NCBI GenBank assembly: GCA_029820995.1
Contig: JALGUG010000016.1
Span: forward strand, 1 to 35,539
Reading direction: 5' to 3'
Source: Candidatus Zipacnadia bacterium
Lineage (GTDB): Bacteria; Armatimonadota; Zipacnadia; JALGUG01
DNA: 35,539 bases
In this document: positions 5,968 through 13,420 of the stretch, piece after piece
Numbering within the stretch: the first letter of the stretch is position 1
Layout of the letters: the number at the start of each line of letters is the position of its first letter
Notes under the pieces: model-generated
What the model was told of the DNA's origin: nothing
Seen by the model: the letters and a program-made list of their open reading frames with translations, nothing else
Databases searched by the model: none
Program-made: the position numbers and the translations under genes

Positions 5968-8904
5968 ATGCGTCTGAGGCAGAGGGCAGTATTGTTGGCC
6001 ATGGCGGTGCTATGGGCTGCGTCGGCGGCAGCCCAGCAACCCGCTCCACCACCGGTTCCGACGGCGCCCGAACTCACGGGAGCCGAGCAGAAGGCCGAAA
6101 AGGAGTTCGAGTTCGCCAACGGCCTCTACGAGAAACAGATGTGGGAGCCGGCGGCGGAGAAACTGTTGGCGTTCGCGCGAGCCCATCCGCAACACGCAAA
6201 TGCGCCGCTAACGCTGTTCCGGGCCGGGCAGTGCTACTACAAGCTCAAGCGATACGGGGAAGCGCTCCCGCTGTACGAGCAGGTTGCGCAGGATTACCCG
6301 CAGAGCGCGGAAGCAGACGAAGCCCTGTATCGGGTGGGCGAGTGCCATTTTCGGCAGGAGCAGTATGCAGAGGCAGCCGGAGCCTTTAGAGGGCTGGCTC
6401 AGAGGTTCCCCAAGTCCCCTCTGGTCGCCGCGGCGCACTACTGGGCCGGAGAAAGCCTGCAGACGCTGCAGCAATACGATCAGGCCAAGAAGGAGTACGC
6501 CCTGTCGGTCCAGGCGGACGCGAAGGGCGAGCTGGCACCGTATGCGCTGTATAAGGGAGCGATATGCGAGCTGACCAGTGGGCGGCCGGACGCGGCGATG
6601 CCGCTGCTGCAGCGAGTGCTGAAGGACTTCCCGAAGTCGAAGGTGGCCGCGGGAGCGCGGTATAAGCTGGGTGACGTGCTGTATGCGAAGGAGGATTACG
6701 CAGGGGCAGCTCAGCGATACCAGGACGTGCTGGACCAAGGCGAGAAGTCGGAGTTTGGGCCGCTGGCGCTGACGGGGCTGGCATGGTGCCACTACGAACA
6801 GAAGCACTGGGCGCAGGCGGAGAAGCTGTTTCGGCGCTTCGTGCGCGAATACCCGCAGCATCAGAGCCGGAGCGAGGCCCTGTTGCGGGCTGCGGACTGC
6901 GCATATCAACAGGAGAAGTACAAGGAGGCGGCGGCCGGGTACGGTCAGATAGCGGACAAGGGGCCGCCGGAGTTGCGGGTGGAGGCGCTGTTCTGGCTGG
7001 GAGCGGCGCGGAGGCGGCTGAAGGACACCGCGGGGGCTCTGGAGGCGTACAAGCGACTGACCAACGAGGCGCCGAAGAGCAAGTTTGCGCCGCGAGCCTA
7101 CCTGGCACTGGCCGACTCGTACCTGGAAAAGGACGACCTGAACCGGGCGGAGAGCGCGTACCAGAGAGCGACGGAGAGTGAGGAGCCGGCGGTTAGGGCG
7201 CGAGCCGAGTACGGGCTGGCGGTCACGCGGTACCGGAAGACGAAGTCGCTGGAGGAGCTACGGCGGCTGGAGAAGTTGATCGCGGAGGCACCCGAGTCGG
7301 CGCTGGCGGCGCGGATGGCGTACCAGACGGCACACTTTTACTTTGCGGAGAAGCAGTATGCGGACGCCGGGCGCGTGCTGAAGGTGCTGCTGGAGCACCA
7401 CCCTGATGACGAGCACGCGGCCGAGGCGCTGTATCTTCTGGGGCAGGCCTGTGAGGCGCAGCAGGATACGAAAGGGGCACGCCGGGCGTACGAGCGGCTG
7501 GCGAGAGAGCATCCCGAAAGCGAGTATGCGGCGCAGGCGCTGGGAGCGGTCGCGGGTCTGGCGGCGCAAGAGGGCGACCTGAAGGCGGCCGAGGCGACCG
7601 TGCAGCGTCTGCGGCAGGAACACCCGCAGAGCACGGCGGCCGCGGCGGCGAACTTGCGCGTGGCGGAGGCACTGCACCGGGCCGGAAACTGCCCGGCGGC
7701 GCGCCCGCTGTATGAGGCAGCGCTGGCTTCGAAAACGAACGACGAATCCGCGGCGTACGCGCTGTTTGGGTTGGCGTCATGTGATCTGGCGGAGAACCAG
7801 CCGGAACGAGCGCTGGAGCGGTACAGGAAGATCGTGGCGGACTACCGGGACACACCGGCAGCGCCCCCGGCGCAGTTCCGGATCGGCTATTGCTACACGC
7901 AGCAGGAGGACTTCAAGGCAGCAGTTGAGGCCTACGAGGAGTTCTTGAAGAGGTATCCGGAACACGAGTTGGTGCCACAGGCTTTGTACGAGTGCGGATG
8001 GGCGCATTTGCAGCTCGGGCAGTTGGAACAGGCGCAGCGCCGATACCAGGCGGTACTGGACAAGTACGCCAAGTCCGAGGCGGCGCCGTTGGCGATGTTC
8101 GGGCTGGCGGAGATCAAGTATGAGCAGAAGGACTACGTGCGGGCCTTGGCGCTGTATGAGCGGGTGCTGACGGACCACCCGCAGGCAGACTTTCTGGATG
8201 AGGTGAACTACAAGCGTGGCTGGGCGCTGCTGCAGAGGCAGCGACCGGACGAGGCCCTGGCGGCCTTCCGGGAGAGTCTGAAGTTGGGCGGCGAGGGCGA
8301 TGTCGCGGCGGATGCGACGTACCAGATTGGGTTGATCGAGTATGGCAAGAAGGACTACGCGGCCGCGGCTGAAACGCTGAGACCGTTCCTGGACAAGTTC
8401 CGGCAATCGTCGGTGGGATCGCCGGGGCTGCTGGCGCTGGGCGAGGCGCGGCTGGCGCAGGACGACTGGAGGGGGGCGCTGGAGGCCTTCGACTTGGTTC
8501 CGACCGAGGGGCTCGAGGCGGCGCTGGCGGCGCGCAGAGCGCTGGGGCGAGGGCGATGCTTGCAGGGGCAGCACAAGTACGACAGAGCGACAGCGGAGTT
8601 CCGCGTGGCGGCGGATCAAGGCGAGGGCGAGACCGCGGCGCGGGCGCTATACGGGCTGGCGGAGTGCCTGGAAGCGCAGAAAAAGCTCTCAGAGGCGGCA
8701 GAAACCTTCCTGAAAGTGGCGATTCTGCACGGGAACAGCGAGCTGGCGGCACCAGCGCAATACAACGCCGGTCGGTGCTACCAGCAGGCGAAGGACGTCA
8801 CGAACGCTCGGAAGGCATATGAAGCGGTGATCAGGGACTTCCCGCAGGCTGCAGAGTCGGTGAAGCTGGCGCGACAAGCGCTTCAGGCGCTGCAAGGACA
8901 ATAG
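5968..8904 (+). CDS. Large secreted TPR protein
   Basis: This encodes 978 aa. A signal peptide (MRLRQRAVLLAMAVLWAASA, cleavage near AAA/QQ) is followed by a short Pro-rich linker and then tetratricopeptide-type repeats over almost the entire length. Repeats of about 35-37 residues recur with patterns such as ALYRVGECHFRQEQYAEA, ALFGLASCDLAENQPERA and ALYGLAECLEAQKKLSEA. The layout resembles the TPR scaffold next to Tol/Exb systems (YbgF/CpoB- or BamD-like repeats), but it is far longer and has no lipobox. GGAGAG 6 nt upstream supports the start. It is followed by ExbB, ExbD and a TonB-like protein, so a periplasmic scaffold for that complex is the natural inference. There is no catalytic motif. 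Confidence 0.92.
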   Translation: MRLRQRAVLLAMAVLWAASAAAQQPAPPPVPTAPELTGAEQKAEKEFEFANGLYEKQMWEPAAEKLLAFARAHPQHANAPLTLFRAGQCYYKLKRYGEALPLYEQVAQDYPQSAEADEALYRVGECHFRQEQYAEAAGAFRGLAQRFPKSPLVAAAHYWAGESLQTLQQYDQAKKEYALSVQADAKGELAPYALYKGAICELTSGRPDAAMPLLQRVLKDFPKSKVAAGARYKLGDVLYAKEDYAGAAQRYQDVLDQGEKSEFGPLALTGLAWCHYEQKHWAQAEKLFRRFVREYPQHQSRSEALLRAADCAYQQEKYKEAAAGYGQIADKGPPELRVEALFWLGAARRRLKDTAGALEAYKRLTNEAPKSKFAPRAYLALADSYLEKDDLNRAESAYQRATESEEPAVRARAEYGLAVTRYRKTKSLEELRRLEKLIAEAPESALAARMAYQTAHFYFAEKQYADAGRVLKVLLEHHPDDEHAAEALYLLGQACEAQQDTKGARRAYERLAREHPESEYAAQALGAVAGLAAQEGDLKAAEATVQRLRQEHPQSTAAAAANLRVAEALHRAGNCPAARPLYEAALASKTNDESAAYALFGLASCDLAENQPERALERYRKIVADYRDTPAAPPAQFRIGYCYTQQEDFKAAVEAYEEFLKRYPEHELVPQALYECGWAHLQLGQLEQAQRRYQAVLDKYAKSEAAPLAMFGLAEIKYEQKDYVRALALYERVLTDHPQADFLDEVNYKRGWALLQRQRPDEALAAFRESLKLGGEGDVAADATYQIGLIEYGKKDYAAAAETLRPFLDKFRQSSVGSPGLLALGEARLAQDDWRGALEAFDLVPTEGLEAALAARRALGRGRCLQGQHKYDRATAEFRVAADQGEGETAARALYGLAECLEAQKKLSEAAETFLKVAILHGNSELAAPAQYNAGRCYQQAKDVTNARKAYEAVIRDFPQAAESVKLARQALQALQGQ

Positions 8905-8926
8905 AGCCGAACAGCAAACCGGTGAG

Positions 8927-8977
8927 GCCCCAGGCAAGGTGGGGCGAGGGAAGAACAGACCGCCAAGCTGAGGGCGG
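8927..8977 (+). other. Two small stem-loops between the TPR and exbB-like genes
   Basis: GCCCC (8927-8931) pairs with GGGGC (8941-8945), and CCGCC (8960-8964) pairs with GGCGG (8973-8977). Neither is followed by a T-run. They occupy the 111-bp gap before the exbB-like gene and might adjust relative expression. The support is weak. Confidence 0.25.
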
Positions 8978-9015
8978 GGCTGAATCCATTTCTGTGATGC
9001 TTGAGGTGTAGTGGT

Positions 9016-9660
9016 ATGCCACCGACTTCGAGATTTCCTGTGCTAATGTATTTCGAGCGGGGCGGGGAGTGGATGTGGCCGTTGCTGATTTGCTCGATTG
9101 TGGCAGTGGGGGTCATCCTGTACAAGTTGTGGTCGTTCCTGACGCTGCGTGCCAATGTTGATGCCCTGCTGAAACAGACGGCGGAACGGGTCGCTGCGGG
9201 CGAGATTGACAGTGCGGTGAAGCTGTGTGAGGCCTCGCGTTCGCCGGCTGCGCAGGTTGTTGTCGCGGGATTGCAGAGAGCCGGGGCCGACCGCAGGGCC
9301 ATTCGGGAGGCGGCCGAGGATGAGGGCCAGCACCAACTGGGGCTGTTGGAGAGCGCACTGCCAACGCTGTCTACGGTGGCGAACATCTCGCCGCTGCTGG
9401 GGTTCTTGGGGACCGTTACGGGCATGATCCAGGCGTTCATGGCGATCTCGGAGAAGGGATTGGGTGATCCGGCGGTCGTGGCGGCTGGGATCTCGAAGGC
9501 GCTAATCACTACGGCCACGGGGCTGATCATCGCCATTCCGTGCTTTGCGGCGTACAACTATTTCGTGGCGCGGGTGAGGTCGTTCGGCCTGGAAATGGAG
9601 CGAGCTGCTTCGCACGTAGTGAATCTGCTGACGCCGGGGGCGGATCAAGATGCGGTTTAG
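9016..9660 (+). CDS. MotA/TolQ/ExbB-family proton channel subunit
   Basis: This encodes 214 aa. The first membrane helix is near 20-40. The two C-terminal helices carry the family signature: ANISPLLGFLGTVTGMIQAF and then SKALITTATGLIIAIP. In ExbB/TolQ these helices form the pentameric channel around the ExbD/TolR dimer in the inner membrane. In E. coli ExbB the Glu at the start of the last helix (EALIAT, E176) is important; here the aligned residue is Lys (AAG), while the Thr equivalent to T181 is kept. I chose the ATG at 9016 because GAGGTG lies 7 nt upstream; a TTG at 9001 would add five unlikely residues. It overlaps the exbD-like gene by 11 bp. Confidence 0.93.
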   Translation: MPPTSRFPVLMYFERGGEWMWPLLICSIVAVGVILYKLWSFLTLRANVDALLKQTAERVAAGEIDSAVKLCEASRSPAAQVVVAGLQRAGADRRAIREAAEDEGQHQLGLLESALPTLSTVANISPLLGFLGTVTGMIQAFMAISEKGLGDPAVVAAGISKALITTATGLIIAIPCFAAYNYFVARVRSFGLEMERAASHVVNLLTPGADQDAV

Positions 9661-10069
9661 AACTCGGCTGAGTACTGAGAATACGATTCCGATGGCGAGC
9701 ATGGCGGACATTGCGTTCCTGCTCATTGTGTTCTTCATGCTGACCAGCACTTTTGCGAAGGACGCGGGGCTGGACATCAGCTTGCCGTCAGCGGCGTCGC
9801 GGGACTTGCTGCCCAAGCGGGAGGTCAGCATTTGGGTGACGCGAGAGGGCGAGGTTTTGCTGGATCGCCAACCGGTGGCGCCGGAAAAGCTGCCGGCAGC
9901 GATGGCGGCCGCGCTGTCGCAGACTTCGTTGAAGGCGGTCACGATACGAGGAGACCAAGGCGTGCGTTACGGCATCATTGTGGACATCATGGACATCGCC
10001 AAAGGGCTTGGCGCGTCCATCACGCTGGCTGCGGTATACCGCCAACCTGCTGCTGAGCCCCCGCGATAG
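9650..10069 (+). CDS. ExbD/TolR-family biopolymer transport protein
   Basis: This encodes 139 aa. A short cytoplasmic N-terminus leads into a single membrane helix (MASMADIAFLLIVFFMLTST) with the conserved ion-carrying Asp at residue 20. A periplasmic domain follows, with the expected strand-helix order (VSIWVTREGEVLLD; VTIRGDQGVRYGIIVDIMD). In the family this Asp couples proton flow through the ExbB pentamer to movement of the periplasmic domain and its TonB-type partner. The start overlaps the exbB-like stop by 11 bp, so the two are co-translated. The next gene begins 29 bp downstream. Confidence 0.95.
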   Translation: MRFRTRLSTENTIPMASMADIAFLLIVFFMLTSTFAKDAGLDISLPSAASRDLLPKREVSIWVTREGEVLLDRQPVAPEKLPAAMAAALSQTSLKAVTIRGDQGVRYGIIVDIMDIAKGLGASITLAAVYRQPAAEPPR

Positions 10070-10098
10070 AGCCGTCATTTGGGGGCGCCGGAGGGGCC

Positions 10099-12690
10099 AT
10101 GCCGAGTCGTCCCAGATTCCTGCAGTGTTTGCTGGCCTCGCTATTCCTCCACGTGGTAGTGTTCCTGGCAGTGCCGATCGGCACGCCGGAACCGCGGGGT
10201 AAGATGTTCTGGAGGCGTATCTCCTCCACTTCCCCCGTCAAGTTCATCAAGATCTTCGAGCCGCCACCCCGACCAGAGAAAAAGCCGACGCCCGCCAAGG
10301 CGAAGCAGCGAGTTCGGGTGCGCCGGCACCGGGTGGTGCGGCGCCGTCCGCGTCGGCGCCCGAAGCGGGTGGTGCAAAAGCCGCCGACACCACCGGCGCT
10401 TCCCGAACCCCCGAGGCCGGATGTGGACCGGCCAGCGGAGGCCCCGGCACTGGAGGCGAAGCTGCTCCCGCCACCGAAGCCGGAGCTGGCTGAGCCGGAG
10501 CCGATGCCGACACCTCCGCCGGTGCCCGTTGAACAGCCCCGGCCGGAGGCGGAGCGCGCGCCAGCGGAGTCGCCGGAGCTGCGGCCAGAGATGGCGCAAC
10601 CCGTTGAGCCGGCCGAAACCGCGCGCGAGGTGGCCGAGACGCCGGCTGGACTGCAACCCACCGCGCCACAGCCTGTGGCAGAGAAGCACCTTGAGCCGGC
10701 TGATATGAAGGTCCCCGGACCGGTGAGTGAGAGTCCGGCGCTGCGCCTGGCGGCGCTTCCAACAGAGGCGGTGCCGGGGGCTCCGACCGCGAAGCGAGAG
10801 GAGCCGGCGTCGGGCCCGCTGACGGAGACGCAGCCGAATATCGGGCTGCCGCTGGGGGAGGAGGCGCGCAGCGCGCTGCCGGGGAGCCAGGACGTGAAGG
10901 GGACACCGCAAGCGGCGCCGGCGCCGGTGTTCGGTCCGGGGGGTCAGCCGGCGAGCGTGGCGGTAGGGCCGCTGGAGGCGCCGACCAATAAGCCTTCGGG
11001 GCCCAAGGCGCTGCGAGGGGTGGCGTGGGGAGAGGTGGGGACGCCGGGAGCGCGACGCGGGGAGCCCGGAGAGCCGGGCGATTACGCCGGGGGGCTGCGA
11101 CCCAGTCTGGCGCGGGAGTTCGACCGGCCGGGAGACGGAAGAAGCCCGGGCCAAGCGGGAGGCGGGACGCCGGGGCCGGCCGGGCCGCCGGCGGGGGCGC
11201 CGGTACGGGTGGCAATGGCTCCGCATGGGGACCGGGCAGTGGCGCCGATGGGGCCCCAGCGCGGCGGTGCAGAGGGTGGAGGGCAGCCGCGGGCGCAGAT
11301 CACGCTGGGAGGCGAGGGCGGAACCGGCGGCGGGCCGCGGGGTCGGCGAGGAATGGGCGGCGAAGGGGGCGGAGGGGGCTCCGGAGCGGGCACGGGATCG
11401 CCGCGGCTGGGGGTGGAGTTTGGGGGACGGACGGGCTCGCCGTTCGCGCGGAGAGGGGGCAGCGGCGGCGTAGGCGAGGGTGGGCCGGGGGGCGGTTACG
11501 GAGGCGGCGAAGGCGGGCCAGGGCAGGGAGGCCGGGGCGGCCCGGTGAGTACTCCCGGGGGGCGCGGGGCAGGCGGACCGGGCACTGAGCCGGGGCCGCT
11601 GGGGCTGCCGACGGGTACCGAGAAGGAGGGAGTACCCGGCTACGCATGGCTGCCGGTGGGCAAGGGTGTACCGGGCGGACTGGGCGGGGAGGGATTTGGC
11701 GGTCCGCACCGACGCGGAATGGGAGGCGGACACGGTGGGCCGAGGGTCGACTCGCCGGATATTGGTGGGGTCCCCGAGGGCCGGGGCGCGGGCCCACCCG
11801 GAGGCAAGACCGTCGGCCAGGGCGGACGAGGAGGCGAGGGCAAGGAGCCCGGTGGACCGGGGAGCTTGGGGCCTTTGAGAGTCGGACAGGGCATTACAGG
11901 GAAGCCGGGACCGGCAGGGCTGCTGATCGGCGCCGCGGTCGGTCGGGGGATTCCACTGCTGCCGCCGGGCTGGGGCAAACATGCCGTACCGGGAACACCA
12001 GGAGCGCCGAAGGCCGCACGCACACTGCCCAGCGGGACGCGGATCCTGCCCGGATTGGGCACCGGGGCCGCCTCGCCGGGGGGCCTGTACGTGGACCTGA
12101 CCGGGACCTTCTACATGCCCATGGGCGTCACGAACAGCGACTACAATGTGGACGCGGTCGGGGTCGAGAACCTGCTAAACGAAATCCGCAAGCGGACGAA
12201 GGTGCGCGTCACGGTGACCCGCCGCGAGGTGCCGCTGACATACGAGAACATCAAGGACAGCCCGATCCTGTATCTGGTGGGGCACAAGGCATTCCAGTTT
12301 TCAGACGCAGAGCGAGCGGCGTTGCGCAAATACGTGGAGAGCGGGGGCACGATTTTTGGGGAGGACTGCCACGGCCCGTTCGGGAGCTGCTTCCCGGCGG
12401 AGATGCGGCGGATCTTCGGGCGACCGCTGCGCCAGATACCGCTGAACGATGAGTTGTTCAAGTCGTTCTATGTGCTCAATCGTGTCCCGCCCGGCGACAT
12501 GCAGGAGCGCTATCCCTTGCAGGGCTTGCAGCGGCCCGACGGGACCTGGGCCGTGATCTGGTCGCGGAACGACTACGGCTGCGCGTGGAAAGCGGCGCCG
12601 GGCAGCTACGTGCTCCCGCCCACGAAGGAAGAGGCTTTCCGGATGGGCGTGAACATCTACATTTACACGCTCGCGCACTGGAGGCGGTGA
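10099..12690 (+). CDS. TonB-like N-terminus fused to a DUF4159 domain through a Pro/Arg- and Gly-rich linker
   Basis: This encodes 863 aa. Residues 8-27 form one membrane helix containing Ser14-X3-His18, like the SXXXH motif that TonB uses to engage ExbB/ExbD. Residues 50-190 are rich in Pro, Arg, Lys and Glu, like TonB's periplasm-spanning segment. Residues 300-640 are very Gly-rich and low-complexity. From about 661 the sequence is a DUF4159 domain (GATase1/ThuA-like fold family): SPILYLVGHKAFQFSDAE, YVESGGTIFGEDCHG, PAEMRRIFGRPLRQIP. No TonB C-terminal domain is present; DUF4159 takes its place. GGAGG upstream supports the start. Placement after exbB- and exbD-like genes fits an energised periplasmic effector. 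The function of DUF4159 is unknown, and this fused use is inferred. Confidence 0.9.
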   Translation: MPSRPRFLQCLLASLFLHVVVFLAVPIGTPEPRGKMFWRRISSTSPVKFIKIFEPPPRPEKKPTPAKAKQRVRVRRHRVVRRRPRRRPKRVVQKPPTPPALPEPPRPDVDRPAEAPALEAKLLPPPKPELAEPEPMPTPPPVPVEQPRPEAERAPAESPELRPEMAQPVEPAETAREVAETPAGLQPTAPQPVAEKHLEPADMKVPGPVSESPALRLAALPTEAVPGAPTAKREEPASGPLTETQPNIGLPLGEEARSALPGSQDVKGTPQAAPAPVFGPGGQPASVAVGPLEAPTNKPSGPKALRGVAWGEVGTPGARRGEPGEPGDYAGGLRPSLAREFDRPGDGRSPGQAGGGTPGPAGPPAGAPVRVAMAPHGDRAVAPMGPQRGGAEGGGQPRAQITLGGEGGTGGGPRGRRGMGGEGGGGGSGAGTGSPRLGVEFGGRTGSPFARRGGSGGVGEGGPGGGYGGGEGGPGQGGRGGPVSTPGGRGAGGPGTEPGPLGLPTGTEKEGVPGYAWLPVGKGVPGGLGGEGFGGPHRRGMGGGHGGPRVDSPDIGGVPEGRGAGPPGGKTVGQGGRGGEGKEPGGPGSLGPLRVGQGITGKPGPAGLLIGAAVGRGIPLLPPGWGKHAVPGTPGAPKAARTLPSGTRILPGLGTGAASPGGLYVDLTGTFYMPMGVTNSDYNVDAVGVENLLNEIRKRTKVRVTVTRREVPLTYENIKDSPILYLVGHKAFQFSDAERAALRKYVESGGTIFGEDCHGPFGSCFPAEMRRIFGRPLRQIPLNDELFKSFYVLNRVPPGDMQERYPLQGLQRPDGTWAVIWSRNDYGCAWKAAPGSYVLPPTKEEAFRMGVNIYIYTLAHWRR

Positions 12691-12875
12691 GCGGGCGCCA
12701 GCCGAAGCGGGCCGGATACTTCGCGTCCGCTACGCGGCCGATCGTACTCCGGCCCCTCCGAACGACTTGGCTTTTTCGGGGCAAGACGGATGATAGAGAG
12801 TTGCGCACCTGAGCACTGGTACGGACCATGGGACGTGGCGGGGAGTGCGAAGGAAGACAAGGAGAGACACAAATC

Positions 12876-13406
12876 ATGGATCGAACGAGAAGAGCAGCAC
12901 TGACCGCACTACTGGTCGTCGCCGCGGCGGCGTCAGTGTGGGCCGGGCCGCGGAAGCTGAAGGCGAAGGTCGTGCGCGTCGAGAAGCCGTACGCGTTCCT
13001 GATCGTGGACTACAAGGGTAAGCGGACGCTGGTCGAGTGCGACACGGTGCGGGGCGATCTGTCGAATATCAAGCCGGGGATGCAGGTGGAGGTGGACGTG
13101 AAGCAGTGGCTGCTGCCGCTGAAGTGCGTGGCGGAGGGGCTGCGAGCGGTGGAGCTGAAGGACCTGGTGTACGAGCGGCCGGGTCCGGTACGGCTGGAGG
13201 GAGTGGTGCGGCACACGGACCCGGGTCGGCGAGCGATCAAGCTGCGACGCGATCACCGGGAGATCTATGTGCCGTATCAGGCCACGATCACGTCGGGAGC
13301 TTTCCGGGGCCGCTTCTACTCGCTGAGAACGGGGGCCTTCGTGCAGATCAAGGGTTGGGCCACCTCACCCACGGAGATCGTTGCACAGCACATTGACGTG
13401 CGCTGA
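12876..13406 (+). CDS. Small secreted beta-rich protein, unknown
   Basis: This encodes 176 aa from an ATG with GGAGAG about 9 nt upstream. The signal peptide is MDRTRRAALTALLVVAAAAS (cut near VWA/G). The mature part looks like two tandem beta-barrel units: KVVRVEKPYAFLIVDYKG with GMQVEVDV, then GVVRHTDPGRRAIKLRRDHR with GAFVQIKGWATSP. The pattern suggests OB-like folds, but I cannot name a family. The 185 bp before it (12691-12875) holds no clear promoter or terminator. It probably belongs to the same transcript as the DUF4159 gene and the following membrane gene (14-bp gap). Confidence 0.85.
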   Translation: MDRTRRAALTALLVVAAAASVWAGPRKLKAKVVRVEKPYAFLIVDYKGKRTLVECDTVRGDLSNIKPGMQVEVDVKQWLLPLKCVAEGLRAVELKDLVYERPGPVRLEGVVRHTDPGRRAIKLRRDHREIYVPYQATITSGAFRGRFYSLRTGAFVQIKGWATSPTEIVAQHIDVR

Positions 13407-13420
13407 GGCAACCGCAATCA

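Noticed and set aside
8905-9015. Rho-independent terminator after the TPR gene
   Set aside because: Two short stems are present but neither has a following T-run.
10141-11982. Minus-strand open frame of 613 codons
   Set aside because: It is antisense to the Gly-rich linker; Gly codons read backwards give Pro/Arg/Ala-rich long open frames.
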